DNA of 64,000 bases from Gordionus sp. m RMFG-2023 (taxonomy: Eukaryota; Nematomorpha; Gordioida; Chordodea; Parachordodidae). The notes beneath the pieces were generated by a model, which saw only the letters and a program-made list of their open reading frames with translations, did not search any database and was not told the DNA's origin. Shown one piece after another: positions 44,105-55,010 of the stretch (positions within the stretch are counted from its first letter, which is position 1; each line of letters starts with the position of its first letter). Location of the stretch: assembly GCF_954871325.1 (NCBI RefSeq), contig NC_088777.1:26451366-26515365 (forward strand), in the 5' to 3' direction. A program made the translations under genes and the position numbers.

Positions 44105-45995
44105 TGCTGTATTTGGTGATCTTAAAATTTTGAGCTCTGTTCAGAGCGTCCTTGTTAAAAGTGAAAGGGGAGTTCGTGTCCCCAATTGGAAATTTTCCTT
44201 GTGACCAAAGAATTCATGTAACTCCATCAGGATGCTTACCACCGGGAAAGAGATCAGAAGGCTCCAACGAGGTTGAAAAAACAATTGACCTAAGTACAAG
44301 AGATATAATTTGATTGCATCTCAAGTGCCGGGTTTGCCGACAGGAATTACGATTGCAATGTAAAGGATGAAGCGCTATATTGTCATCAAAAGTATGACAT
44401 TTGCTGCATTTATATGGTAATAAAAAAGGAATGTTAAGCCTGTTATATTGAGCATAGTTGAGCTCGTGATTATAATAAAAATTCATATCCCCGATCCTTG
44501 ATAAGTTATATGAATGTGGACCTAAAAGGTGAGACTCGAAATAAGGTAATCAACGGAGTTTTTCACAAGTGGTAGATCCCAATCCTTCTGTTTTACAGAG
44601 ATTGGAAATATTGTTGTGGTTGTGACGGAATGCCCACTCCATCCTATTCAAAAAGGGATCGTGGATTGACAGATGTTGGTCATCTATGTGGCTGAAGGTG
44701 GCTAGCAATGAACGTACATATTGAAATCGACAGTGGGGATCCTATATCAAGTCGGCCATGTTTGGAAGGAAGTGTGGCTTGATGCCAAGAAAAGTCTGTA
44801 AACTTGATATTTAAGCAGTCACTAAGAATTACTCTTATTGTGGTTCAGAATCTTACTATATGTGCCCTCTCTAAAAAATAATGGGCTCGATTGTAGGGCG
44901 TAAATAGGGATGTTTAAGAAGTTCCTAATTAAAAAAAGGCCTTGTAAGCTTGAGAGACAGGGAAAAATGCGTTTTAAATTTTCAAATATATCGTCTATAT
45001 AGTTAAAAAAATTTTTTACTGACTCCTCACCGATGGGAGAGCCCATATGCGGGGACATGCTTAAAGCTAAAAACGTTTAATGGAATTATTGATTTCACAA
45101 TATTCGGTTTTGGTTTGGTTGATTACAAGTCCAAGACTGTCAGTGAAAGCCTTAATAATATTAAGAGCCTTTTCTACCTCAGAAGAATCGCCAGAGATGA
45201 CTCAATCATCAATGTATCATAAATGTAGGGGTAGCGAGCAGTTATTTTGTATTTTAGTGATCAAATCGTGGATACCCAGACAAATAATATGGAGCATAGG
45301 GGATCATCCTGTTGAATACCTTCAGAAGATGTTAAGATATAATGACCAAATACCAAATGAGATGGTTTTTTAATATAAGGATATAGTTTTTAAAAGCTGG
45401 GAAATGTTCTATGAATTGTGAAATGATTACTTTTCTGTGAATGCTATTGTAAGCATTTCTAAAGTCGATTTTAACAAGGTGTTGAGCGATTGTAGCATTC
45501 TGAACATAAATACGAATTATATGTGCAGCCGCTTCACATCCTGAGCACGTTCTAACACCTAATTGAAGAGGAAGAAGTATGTTAGAAGCTTGTGCAGAAA
45601 TCCTGCTAGCTATAGGTTTGATCTCCTATATACAGCACCAACGGCAATAGGCCTGATATCACCATTCTTTTTTCTCAGGGCAACAAGGTCACCATTGATA
45701 ACCTTGTTGCATAATTGAGTTATTTTATCCAATAAAGAGGTTTGACTGTTGAGGATGGGAGTAGTTACATCCTGAAGAAATAAAGGTTTGATGCCTTCAA
45801 GTCCAGGGGCCGCGCCCTTCTGTCACTGATTTAAATAATTCTTCCGAAGGAAAATTGGAGAAGGTTTCTTGGTTTCACAAATCATTATAGCCTCCGGTGT
45901 TTGGGGATGCTAATCTAGTAGTCTTTGGTATGACACCGCATCCACTGGAGCAAGTGTGTCAAAGGAGCTGCACAGTCTAAGAGCACCTTTTATGT
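44105..45995 (-). mobile_element. second R2-like LINE, 5'-truncated and heavily mutated
   Basis: Minus-strand reading from 45,995 downward gives RT remains (TEGRGPGLEGIKPLFLQDV, DIRPIAVGAVYRR, EGIQQDDPLCSILF). The Cys/His motif YKCSKCHTFDDNIALHPLHC is intact at about 44,350-44,410 (spacing C-2-C-9-H-3-C). RHLRCNQIISLVLRS follows, then GKHPDGVT ending at 44,217, and a continuation WSQGKFPIGDT near 44,180. This is the family of the LINE at 1,745-4,426 and it keeps the zinc motif that the other copy lost. The RT active site and much of the frame are disrupted by many stops and shifts. Codon composition is more GC-rich than the surroundings. Confidence 0.7.
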
Positions 45996-46074
45996 CCAGA
46001 TTGTTTATAATTTAAGTAAATAACGTTTTTTTATTATTTATAAAGAAAGATTTTAAATAATGTAAATTCATAAT

Positions 46075-46740
46075 ATACCTATAAAAATACGAATCGAATT
46101 TTGTATTATTCGTATTCGTATTTTCTAATCGATAATTGTATCATTCGCATTCGTGAATCAAATAATCCTTATTCGTACAAATAATAATATCATTATTTGA
46201 TTTTGATTCATCGAATATTTGATTCGATAATTAAATTCTTTAATAATATTTTTAAAAATAAGAAAAATCATGGTATTAAAAAAATCTTAAATTTTTTTTA
46301 AAATCGATCTTTGAATATTTGATTTTATATTGAAGGATATCTTGTTGTGTTTACTTATAAAAGATAATATTTTGAATTTTAGGTAAAATTTGATTTCTTT
46401 AAAAAAATCTTGAAATATTTTTGCTCAAAAGATTTTTTTTAAACTCTGGAAATAGATGATTAAAATTTAAAAAGTAATTTATAAATGTAGAAATAAAGTA
46501 AAAAATATAATGTCCCTTAGCATGTTAAATATTTCCAAATAATTTTAAATATTTTCAATAAGTTTTAATATTTAACGAATAATGTCGAATATATATGATA
46601 AATTTTGAATATGAAAAAATCAAATTATACAATCAATTTTGAATAATGGATAAAAATTATAAGACGAATAATATATATCCCTTTTTCATATTCGATTCGA
46701 ATAATTTTGTTATTGAATCGAATAATTCGTTTTAGGTATA
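46075..46740. mobile_element. MITE-like element rich in ATTCG words
   Basis: The left end TATACCTATAAAAATACGAA and right end TTCGTTTTAGGTATA are imperfect inverted repeats. TTCGATTCG, CGAATAAT and ATTCGTATTCG words crowd both ends, and the middle is plain AT-rich DNA. A TA dinucleotide borders each end, which would fit a Tc1/mariner-type MITE, but in AT-rich DNA that is weak evidence. No coding sequence is seen. Confidence 0.45.
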
Positions 46741-47399
46741 ATTGAGATTAAAAGGATAAAGTATAGATAATTATAAATTAATGCTATTCAAACTTTTTTA
46801 ATTGTAAATTTTTATAGAAGACTACAATAAAATATTTAACTATTTGTCGAATGAGGAAAACTCATCCAACTGGATTGGATAACTTGGTAATTTATGAAAC
46901 TAAGAGTGAAAGCTAACAAGTATAAGTTAGAGATTGGTAAATTGTACCATTACCTACATAATTCTGACGTGATTTCACTCTAAAGTAAATAACAGCAACT
47001 TTTAAGCTCTATCCATGCAGGATGTGAAACAAATATGATAGAATAGTCATTAGCAGACCATTTTGGGGTGGATAAAATACAAAGAATTTTATAAAGATTC
47101 TTATGCTACTATAAAATTATTCTAAAATATATTGGATTGTAAACTATTGAAAAAGATTTAACTCATTTCATAACAAAATTATATTGACAGGTTTAAAATT
47201 TATATTAAAAAAATAACATTTTGCACAAATTAACTTTGGGTTATTACGTTTTTAAGGAACTGGTTGCCTGTATCTAGTTATTTTAACACTAAAAGTGTGC
47301 ATCTAAAGAGTATTGTTGATTTTTAACTTTTAATAAATTCTTTAAAAAACGATATAACATTTCAATTATAAATAGTACAGATAATTATTTCTCATTTTT
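46741..47399. other. unassigned stretch
   Basis: There is no frame or repeat of note. A slightly GC-richer patch at 46,860-47,030 (AACTCATCCAACTGGATTGG) has no recognised content. Confidence 0.3.
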
Positions 47400-47965
47400 A
47401 GTGACAAGGAATGAGACAGGATATTGTTGATTTTGTTAAATTCATCGATCTTCGAATACTAGATTTGACATAGAAATTCAGTCTATTCCTATTCCATTAA
47501 GGGCGTGGATCTAAAAAGGATAGATCTGTGTTCCTTGCCAAAAAGAAGTGAGGGATTTAAATTTATAGCAGTTGCTGTTGATTATTTTTCAAAATATATC
47601 GAAGCACATCCCTTGGATAAAACCTAGATTCAGTGACTCTTTTTATATTCGTTATTATGCAGGTCTGATAAAAATTTATGACAACAATATTCATATTTAT
47701 AATTAATCACCAGGGTTGCAGGTTTGTGAATGAATTTAGCAAAGCTTATCACTCGTGGAAACCCAATAGAGGGTTACAAGTGCTTATTAACCTCAGGCAA
47801 TTATGGTAGAAGGAATGAAAGCGCTCCTCATAATTCCCTTTTAAGTGTACGAAAGAAATCAACAGATTGGCCTGAAGATGTACCTTATATAAATTGCTTA
47901 CAATACACCAAGCATAAATCCTCATATTTGATACGATTTTTGGCAAGAAATTTTAATGGTCTGTG
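47400..47965 (+). pseudogene. integrase-core fossil of a Ty3-like element
   Basis: Plus-strand frames read FKFIAVAVDYFSKYIEAHPL near 47,555-47,620 (first catalytic Asp region of a retroviral-type integrase). A CRFVNEFSKAYHSW block follows near 47,722-47,760, then STDWPEDVPYINCLQYTKHK near 47,860-47,920. This is the usual order of the integrase core. No LTR, RT or protease is nearby. It is an isolated, broken piece with several interruptions and is old. The wording differs from the integrases at 20-21 kb and 38 kb, so it belongs to another family. Confidence 0.6.
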
Positions 47966-48094
47966 AGGTATGCATCTGGACCATTTTCAGCGTCTAAATA
48001 TAAAAGGGGATTTAAAAAATTCAGAACAGATCTTGATGATCAATCTGATACAGACACGGAGATAACGCTATCAAAGAACAATATAAAAGGCTTA

Positions 48095-48190
48095 ACAAGC
48101 AAAGTTGGGCCAGTCGGAGTATTTAAAAATTTTATGTCCGGTCCGGGTATATTTTAAAAAATTAAAATAAGGCTCGGCCCAGGCCTGCCG
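48095..48190. mobile_element. GC-rich end of a hAT-like MITE
   Basis: AAGTTGGGCCAGTCGG, GTCCGGTCCGGG and GGCTCGGCCCAGGCCTGCCG lead to a terminus GTGCAGATCTCTA. On the minus strand this is the TAGAGATCTGCAC start typical of this hAT MITE type. Related ends are at 23,141-23,457 and 59,427-59,760. The other end is not identified. Confidence 0.4.
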
Positions 48191-48364
48191 TGCAGATCTC
48201 TATATTCCTTGAAATGAGAAAAATATCAATCGGGAAAAAAAATTATGTATACTTCATCAAAATGTTAAATTATTATTATATACTTTGGTATTTGGAAATT
48301 TATTAAATTAATCAATTCATTACTTGGTCCTCCTTTTCTCGCAAGATTTTTTAGTTAAACATCT

Positions 48365-48640
48365 CTAATTGGATTAAAAAATTGCGAATAAGGAGGCAAA
48401 AATAAAAGCTCATAGCTGAACGAGTGGATACTATTCAATATCAGTTGAGTGATGAAATTGAACATGATTTAATCTTTAATTAGTTGTTCAGTATATGTTA
48501 AACCCAGTTTTATCCAAAATAACAATTTATTGTCACCCAATGCTGACAACCTGCAATATTATAACATGAATGTTGTTCCTTTTAGAATTACATTCGATAT
48601 TCCTACGCTCAGGAACGTTGGTAACTCTCATGAATGAATA
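48365..48640 (-). pseudogene. Tc1/mariner-IS630-type transposase relic
   Basis: On the minus strand, HVQFHHSTDIE (near 48,450-48,490) corresponds to the DNVxFH motif around the second catalytic Asp; the Asp position here reads His. A frame change follows, then ELLFLPPYSQFFNPI (48,369-48,415), the LPPYSPxLNPIE motif, cut just where the third acidic residue would follow. The upstream core (to about 48,640) is barely recognisable. It is a degraded DNA transposon with at least two frame changes. Confidence 0.55.
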
Positions 48641-49876
48641 GTGAAAATGCTTTATTAGTCAGCTTATCGCTGATAATTAGGTCAACAGAAAAGTTTTATC
48701 TTATTTTTTCTTTTAATTCTTTTAATGTTATGGAACAGTCATTGTCAATTTTTGTTAAAATATATTCAATATGCATTTTGAATTTTAAGAGATTTTTAGA
48801 AAATCTCGGTGGGAATCACTAAATATCTTTAAAGCGAGATTAAGTTGATGCCTAGATATGTCCAAAATATTAGTTATATCTGATATGAAATGGCATCTCT
48901 ATTCAATTAATAGTTAGTTTCCTATTTTCATCATTCATTTAAAAATTTATTTTTATAAAAAGTAAAAGGGTACCCTTTTTAAAATTCAGCTCAAATCGAA
49001 TCATTTAACAACATTACTCTCAGGTATGTTTTTATTCTTGCTAAAGAAGTAAATGCTCTGACAAATATTTAATTTTTATATATCGAGATTCGAAATAGAT
49101 TCGAAAGGATTGTGCGTAACAATATTTATATATATGCTGATTAATCAAGAACCTTTTATTAATTCGAGTTATAAAAGTATATGGGGGGGCAAAGGGATTT
49201 GTTTTATAGTATTCTTCGATTGATCCAATATTAATACTGAAACGATGGGCTTGCCTTGCTGCGAGTCGGTCGAGGTAGACATAAATTAAATTCATAATAT
49301 CTGCTATTGACTCAATAATGACATATAATTTATGAAATTCGTCTTTACATTGGCCATAATTTACCTAAGTTATAAAATAATACTTTTAGCTATTCACATA
49401 GTCTCAATCAAATTCGATGTCATTTTTTTGAAATTATTTACTTTCGCTCTACAGTTAATAATTTTCAAATGATTTTGAGAGAAATTTTTAAAATGGTAGG
49501 TCAATATGATGAAGGTAAATTTGAAATCGATAATTTAAGTAGCGTATTTATTTCTACCGTGAATGTAATAAATAAATGTAAATTGAAATATATATGCGAT
49601 AAGAGGTGGGGATGATTATATAAACTGATAATCAGAAAAAAATAATATTTTTGAAAAATATTTTATGTTTAACCTAATTTTTTGCGCCTTCGCCACTTAC
49701 TATGCAAAAATTTTACTTATATTCGAATTAAAGATTATTATCAATCAAAAGTGTCAGTCATAATTTTTATAAACTTTAGTATGCCATTTTACAACAATTT
49801 TTAAATATTTTAAGCTTAAAAATTAAATCCAATATATAAATTATTTATATAGTATTATAAATGACACATCAAATCA
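48641..49876. other. unassigned stretch, possibly upstream part of a decayed hAT
   Basis: A plus-strand frame near 49,430-49,620 reads NNFQMILREIFKMVGQYDEG, and another near 49,240 has GLPCCESVEVDIN. They may belong to the hAT relic that follows, but no motif is decisive. The 84-residue minus-strand frame at 49,041-49,295 is probably a shadow. Confidence 0.25.
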
Positions 49877-50055
49877 AATATCCTACTAGCAGTGGTGCCA
49901 GCTACCCAAGTTAGTGTAGAAAGATATTTTTCAACAATTAAATTTATATTATCTCCTTATAGATGTAATTTGAGTAATATGAATTTTGAAAATATATTAA
50001 TTGTGCGGCTTAATAAAAAATACGTAAATAAATTTAAATTATTTATATTAAATTA
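49877..50055 (+). pseudogene. hAT transposase C-terminal relic
   Basis: One open stretch reads ILLAVVPATQVSVERYFSTI followed by KFILSPYRCNLSNMNFENIL and VRLNKK, ending at a stop after IILN-like residues. It matches the hAT dimerisation domain (VERxFS, then NL..EN...L..L). Upstream catalytic parts are too decayed to place. The terminus-like sequence at 50,288-50,296 may be the right end of the same element. Confidence 0.75.
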
Positions 50056-50149
50056 ATCATTGATATTTATTTGTAATATTTATAAATTAAATATTATTTT
50101 ATAATGTGAAATTAATAAAAATGAAGGGTTTTCCTATATATAATTCGAA

Positions 50150-50297
50150 TGTAGGTTTGAATACAAGTGTTCAAACCAGTTTTTAGAGATTCGAACCTAA
50201 CCGATATTTCTATTATTTACGAACCGAAACTGAACCGTTATTTTTATCCGAACCTGAACCAACCCGATATTCGTTTCGGTTTGGATCCCTGGATAGA
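50150..50297. mobile_element. hAT-like terminal region with GAACC repeats
   Basis: CGAACCTAACCGATATT, ACGAACCGAAACTGAACCG and CCGAACCTGAACCAACCCG precede a terminus TTTGGATCCCTG. On the minus strand this is CAGGGATCCAAACCGAAAC. Repeated GGTTCGG-type words next to a CAGGGATC end are typical of hAT subterminal regions. It lies about 230 bp after the transposase C-terminus, in the right orientation to be its end. Confidence 0.45.
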
Positions 50298-50420
50298 GCA
50301 TCCATTCTTTTATTTGATTCACCGAGATCAGCTGATGTTTTGTATACCAAATATTTCAAAGTAAATCTTTTGCTATTTATCTTCTTTTTAAAAAACTCTT
50401 AATTTTACCTAGAATGGCAT

Positions 50421-50462
50421 TAATAACTTTATTGTTGGTTGTCTTTAACAATAAAGTTATTA
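50421..50462. other. perfect 16-bp hairpin
   Basis: TAATAACTTTATTGTT at 50,421-50,436 is exactly complementary to AACAATAAAGTTATTA at 50,447-50,462, with the 10-nt loop GGTTGTCTTT. No gene lies beside it. It could be a MITE remnant or a stem-forming transcript element. Confidence 0.8.
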
Positions 50463-51589
50463 GAAAACCTTTTCTATTGGATTTTGTTTATTGAAAAGTT
50501 TGATCTTTCGTTTTTTCATGAAAATAATAGTTTTCTAAATAGTCTCTGAGTATTTTATCATTTTTATTATATAAAATGTATCATTTAAGGAAATTCCCAA
50601 CATTATTTTCATTAAAGATTGTTAAGTTTTCATTGTGGTCTGATAAGCTTTGTTTATCTAAAATCTTTGTTGTTTCAAATTTGTTTTGAGACTCTGTCGA
50701 ATTTTTCTTTTATTATTTTAAAGCAAATTGAATTATTTTTTTTATTATAGATTAAAGTATAAAAAATGTAAATTAATCAAAACTTGAATTTCAAATCGGA
50801 AATGTGTTCTTATTAACAAATGAAAATAACAATATCTAAATGATATTCTTAAGGAATGTATTATGATATTCTAAATTCTAAAAAAAGGGAAATAATATAT
50901 AGAATTTTTTTTTGATCGGCCTCCTTTTATATTTTCTCTGATCAGGCTCAAAAATCAGGATTTTTTTGCGGTTTGCGGGCAAAATGCCTACTTGATCTTA
51001 TGATGTGCCAGGCACGGGCATGCCTTTAATATTTTCATGGGTACGCCTGAATTTTCTGCATTGTCACGCCTATTCAAAAAACCCCAAATTTAATTCTCGA
51101 CTTAATAATAACTGAACTGCAAGGTAGATCTGCGAGGACACAAAAACATTAAAAGCAATTAACATTTTATTATATTACCATAAGTGTGAAACGGAAATTA
51201 TGCCCTTAATTAATCATTATCAGGAAGATGAGTTCTTGGTAGTAAAAAATTACAAACAAACTATAAAAGAAATTATGAATTATAAAAAGGAATAAAAACG
51301 CTACAGTATTCAAGATTTATTAAAAATTATATCTAGTCATGAAATATCTCTTCAAATTTAATTTTATTAAAAATTTCACTTACAAGACAATACCATATCG
51401 TTTATGCTCAAGTGAGCGTTCGTTCTCTACTCTTACAAATTATTGGGTCTGATTAGTATTGAGGACAATATTGTAAATAAAATACGCAATGTAATATAAT
51501 TGATTTATTTTATTTGAAATGATACGATATATATTTTATATACGAATTATATTTAAATTCTTTTTAGTACCATTCCTATAAATATATTT
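50463..51589. other. unassigned stretch
   Basis: Mostly AT-rich. A GC-richer patch at 50,910-51,075 (TTTGCGGTTTGCGGGC, GCCAGGCACGGGCATGCC, GGGTACGCC) looks like MITE-type subterminal sequence without identifiable ends. Confidence 0.3.
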
Positions 51590-52273
51590 TTTACCCCCCT
51601 CCCTCCCCCCCACAAAACTTGGATACACTTCGTTGGGCTAACCAATATGAGAGAGACTAACGTCCCCATTGGTCCAAACTCTAATTACTAATGCGAAAGA
51701 TAAAGTTATATTTAAAAATTTTGATATAGGCTAATTATATATTCATTGTAATTTAGAAATTAGAAAAAAGAATTACTTTGTATTTATCGAAGGAAATTTT
51801 GTTTTTAGAAGAATCATCCTTGAATTTTGTGTTGTACCAATCGTAATGCACCTCGATGGAATCAAAATAAATATGCATGTTTAAGAAAAATTTATTATTT
51901 TTCACTTTTTATAATCAGAATATATTCATTCACACAATGGTCTACAACCTATGCTTTAAGAATTATTATCGTGCAGGGTATTTTTGGCAAGTAAGCCGAC
52001 AAACTCTTATTAACCCAGATAAGACTAATAAGGAGAAGGCACTAAAAATCTCTTCCTAATTGTTTAATTATATTTTATATTATATAAAATATAATAAATG
52101 AGTACTTCCAATAGTTCAGCCAACTTAAAAGGAGATGATATAAAGATAACCAGGGAAAATAAAATATTTTTATAGGAGACAGGGTGAAGATTGGGCAAAA
52201 CGGAGTTTGGGGCAAAGCCTCCATAAAAATTCAACCCTCCCTCCCCCGTAGATAAATCCTGGCTATACCACTG
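51590..52273 (-). mobile_element. possible hAT-type MITE with C-rich subterminal tract
   Basis: On the minus strand it starts CAGTGGTATAGCCAGGATTT and runs into GGGGGAGGGAGGG, a start seen in many non-autonomous hATs. A second C-rich tract (CCCCCCTCCCTCCCCCCC) is at 51,594-51,611, where the other end might lie, but its terminus is not recognisable. The right boundary falls in the 12-bp palindrome CACTGCGCAGTG (52,269-52,280). Confidence 0.35.
51877..52059 (+). CDS. short unassigned ORF
   Basis: A 60-residue frame whose second half reads FKNYYRAGYFWQVSRQTLIN followed by PDKTNKEKAL. It looks more protein-like than typical frames in this DNA, but I recognise no family. It lies inside the possible MITE at 51,590-52,273, which argues for chance or for captured sequence. 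Confidence 0.15.
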   Translation: MFKKNLLFFTFYNQNIFIHTMVYNLCFKNYYRAGYFWQVSRQTLINPDKTNKEKALKISS

Positions 52274-52879
52274 CGCAGTGTTCGTTTTATTTTAATGTAT
52301 TTATTTATTTAACCTTGTAATAATATGGGTTACATTATTATTATCTATTTTTTTAATTTTGTTTATATATTTATATTTTTCAGAATATTAATGATTTTAT
52401 TTTAAAAATCGGATGTTTTTGTGAATAAAAATAAAAGCAATAAATACAATTATTCATTTTTGCAATACCCATTTTTATTATAGATATATTAATTTATAAT
52501 TTCAGCCACCGTTTTTATTATAAGCTATCTCATTTATGAATGTAAAAAGTTTTTGGGAAGGGGGGTGGGGTTCAAATACTCCTATAGCCCTCTCCTAAAT
52601 ACTCTAAGATTTATAGAACATAAATATTTTTTAACCATTACTATCCATATTTTGTCAGTTAGAAAAGCAGATCTTTTTTAAAAAAATGCGAGGTGCAGTA
52701 TTATAGACTTGAGATTAAACCATACCAAACTTAGTGTGGTATATCCTATCAATCAATTAAACCACACTATACTAAAAAAAATTTAATTTTAATAATAAAA
52801 TTAATTTACCCCATAATTCCTATTTTTTTATTAACAATTGATTTTCAAAATTTTAATCAGATAAACAAGAGCGCTATTG
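52274..52879. other. AT-rich stretch ending in a repeat shared with 58.3-58.4 kb
   Basis: The last ~90 bp (TTTTAATCAGATAAACAAGA then GCGCT) closely match 58,350-58,402, in direct orientation. G-rich GGGAAGGGGGGTGGGG lies near 52,555. There are no genes. Confidence 0.4.
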
Positions 52880-53344
52880 CAGTGCTGTAGACTTTAATTC
52901 AAAAAAAATATGCTACCGTTTGAAAAAAGGAAATCTTATCGTTACTCCTTACCTTGTGAAAAAAGGAACGCGCTTTATTGACTATTCAAAAAAGTAACGC
53001 GTTATTCGTTATTTAAAAAATTAAATATTAAATACAAAAAATTTTTTTTTTCCTATATAAATAGACATGTGCACCGACAGCATTATTGGCGGCGACTTTT
53101 CTTTTTTTTAAATGATCGGCTGGCGGCGGCGAATCGATTTAGACGTTGTCACAAAAATAGTGGGCGGCGCGGCGGCGTTAAATATTTTTCTAACTCAATT
53201 TTTTTATAATTAAAATTATAAATTCATTGGAAACACTTATAAAATAAAATTTATGCTTTATTATGTTTATAACTATAATTTAATAATTTTATTAAGTTAA
53301 AATTATCATATATAATATTTAGATTTATAGGATATAATAATGAT

Positions 53345-54842
53345 CTTTTAGAGTTCAGAGTGAGCCCAGCTATGGAAAATACACGCTCGCTGGGTGTGCT
53401 CGTAGCTACGCACAGGACCTTTCTAGCTAATATTTAAAGTAGGAAGATCCAATGCTCTTATCTTCCAAAAATCTAAGAAATCTTTTATCTCTAAATTATA
53501 AGGCGAAAATAATGAATACATTTTTTTTCTAAATTAGATAAATAGTCTTGTTGTTTCAGATTATTGTTATGAATAGATGAATGTTTCGTAGCCAATGTAA
53601 GATAATCGAATTTTGAAGCAACTTCCGTCGTTTCACATTCGGTTAATTTGTCCGTGTAAGGCCATAGAGAGGTAGCGTGTTGACATAAAAATTGCACCGG
53701 AGTAATATTTTTTTCCTTTAAATATTCATTTACTATGTTTATAGATTGAAAATGAGGATCCAAAAGTGCCCCTAACACCTAAGTAAAATTATAAAACAAA
53801 GAGAAATAATATTAAAAAAAAATAATTTATATATTTTAAACTACTACCTGAAGATCAGTTATTGGAAATCTATGATCAAATTTAGTAAGCATATTTTGTT
53901 TCCCTTAATATCAAATTTTTTTACAATTAAATGATATTTAATTTTACTACGAAATAATAAGGATAATTTATAGTAACTCCTTTTTGGACGTACAAAAATT
54001 CAACAGTTTTTTTGTAGGTTCTAAGAAAATTTAAAAGTTCATACAAGTCACAAAGGAGTTAAATAATTTGAGATCCGGTTTCGCCATTCTATTTAATAGA
54101 ATATTTATAGGAATATTGTTAATGCCAGTCATTCACACTTTCCAGTATTATTAAAATACTATGCCAACATGTAGGCACATTTAATTTTAAGGTTTTTTCT
54201 CATATGAATTTTGATATTCACTATCATCATCAAACCCCAAACGATCTTCATAAAAAAAATCATCGAAATCTAAAATATCCGATGGATATCGATTCAAAAC
54301 ATTTTTTATTTTCGATATCGTTTATATTTTCAAAATCCGTTGTGTTGAATCTTAAGGCAAATATAATTTCTTCCACTTTTTTAATGAGATTTTCTATTTT
54401 ATTAACTTTTTTTTATTCCATCGACTGTCACTAGATTATGTAATCCATGCCCCAAACATAAATGATGGTCATATTCTCTTAGACGAACACTTTTCTTTAC
54501 ATTGGGTCCTGCATCCATAACCATTTGAATTTTCTTGGACACTAAATGAAATTCATTTTCAACTTTTTCTATCTCGGAAAGAATAGTTTCAGCGGTATGT
54601 TTTTGAGTGACATGATGTGTCGCCAATGTATAAAATACAATATTAAAATTATTATCTATTTCATGAAATGTAAAGGTAATATAATTTAGGCGTCTATATT
54701 TGTCGGTCCACATATCAAAAGTTATAGCACAAAATTTAGGACCTATATTAATTTGTTGACATGTGTATGCTTTCATTGATAAATACACATCATCTAACAC
54801 TCCGGCTAAGTGTTGTTCTATCTGGTAAATCTTAAATGCCAT
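53345..54842 (-). pseudogene. transposase relic of the middle hAT
   Basis: The longest frame (54,842-54,402) reads KFCAITFDMWTDKYRRLNYI with the first catalytic Asp region of hAT, then ATHHVTQKHTAETILSEIEK and MVMDAGPNVKKSVR. DHHLCLGHGLHNLV follows, resembling the conserved CxxH-L-V block. The frame 53,778-53,491 has LGALLDPHFQSI (the LDPRFK-type motif). Near 53,345-53,480 comes VATSTPSERVFSIAGLTLNS, the dimerisation motif. About 600 bp between the frames is decayed or lost. The N-terminal zinc-finger region should lie right of the inner insertion (57,927 on), but I cannot see it. Confidence 0.8.
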
Positions 54843-55010
54843 ATTTCTACATAATAAAAAGTTAATAATAAAAATATTATGCCATAAAAAATTCTAAATG
54901 TGGGATGAGATCAGTTTTATTTAAATATTCTATTTTAAAATAATTAAATATTTTAACAGTTAAAATAAATATAAAAATTAAGATTAAAATAATAAAATAT
55001 ATAATAATAT

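Noticed and set aside
45080-45373. 97-residue plus-strand frame
   Set aside because: It is antisense to the reverse transcriptase of the R2-like LINE at 44,105-45,995.
46860-47030. GC-richer patch as a possible gene
   Set aside because: No frame stays open and no motif or repeat is visible.
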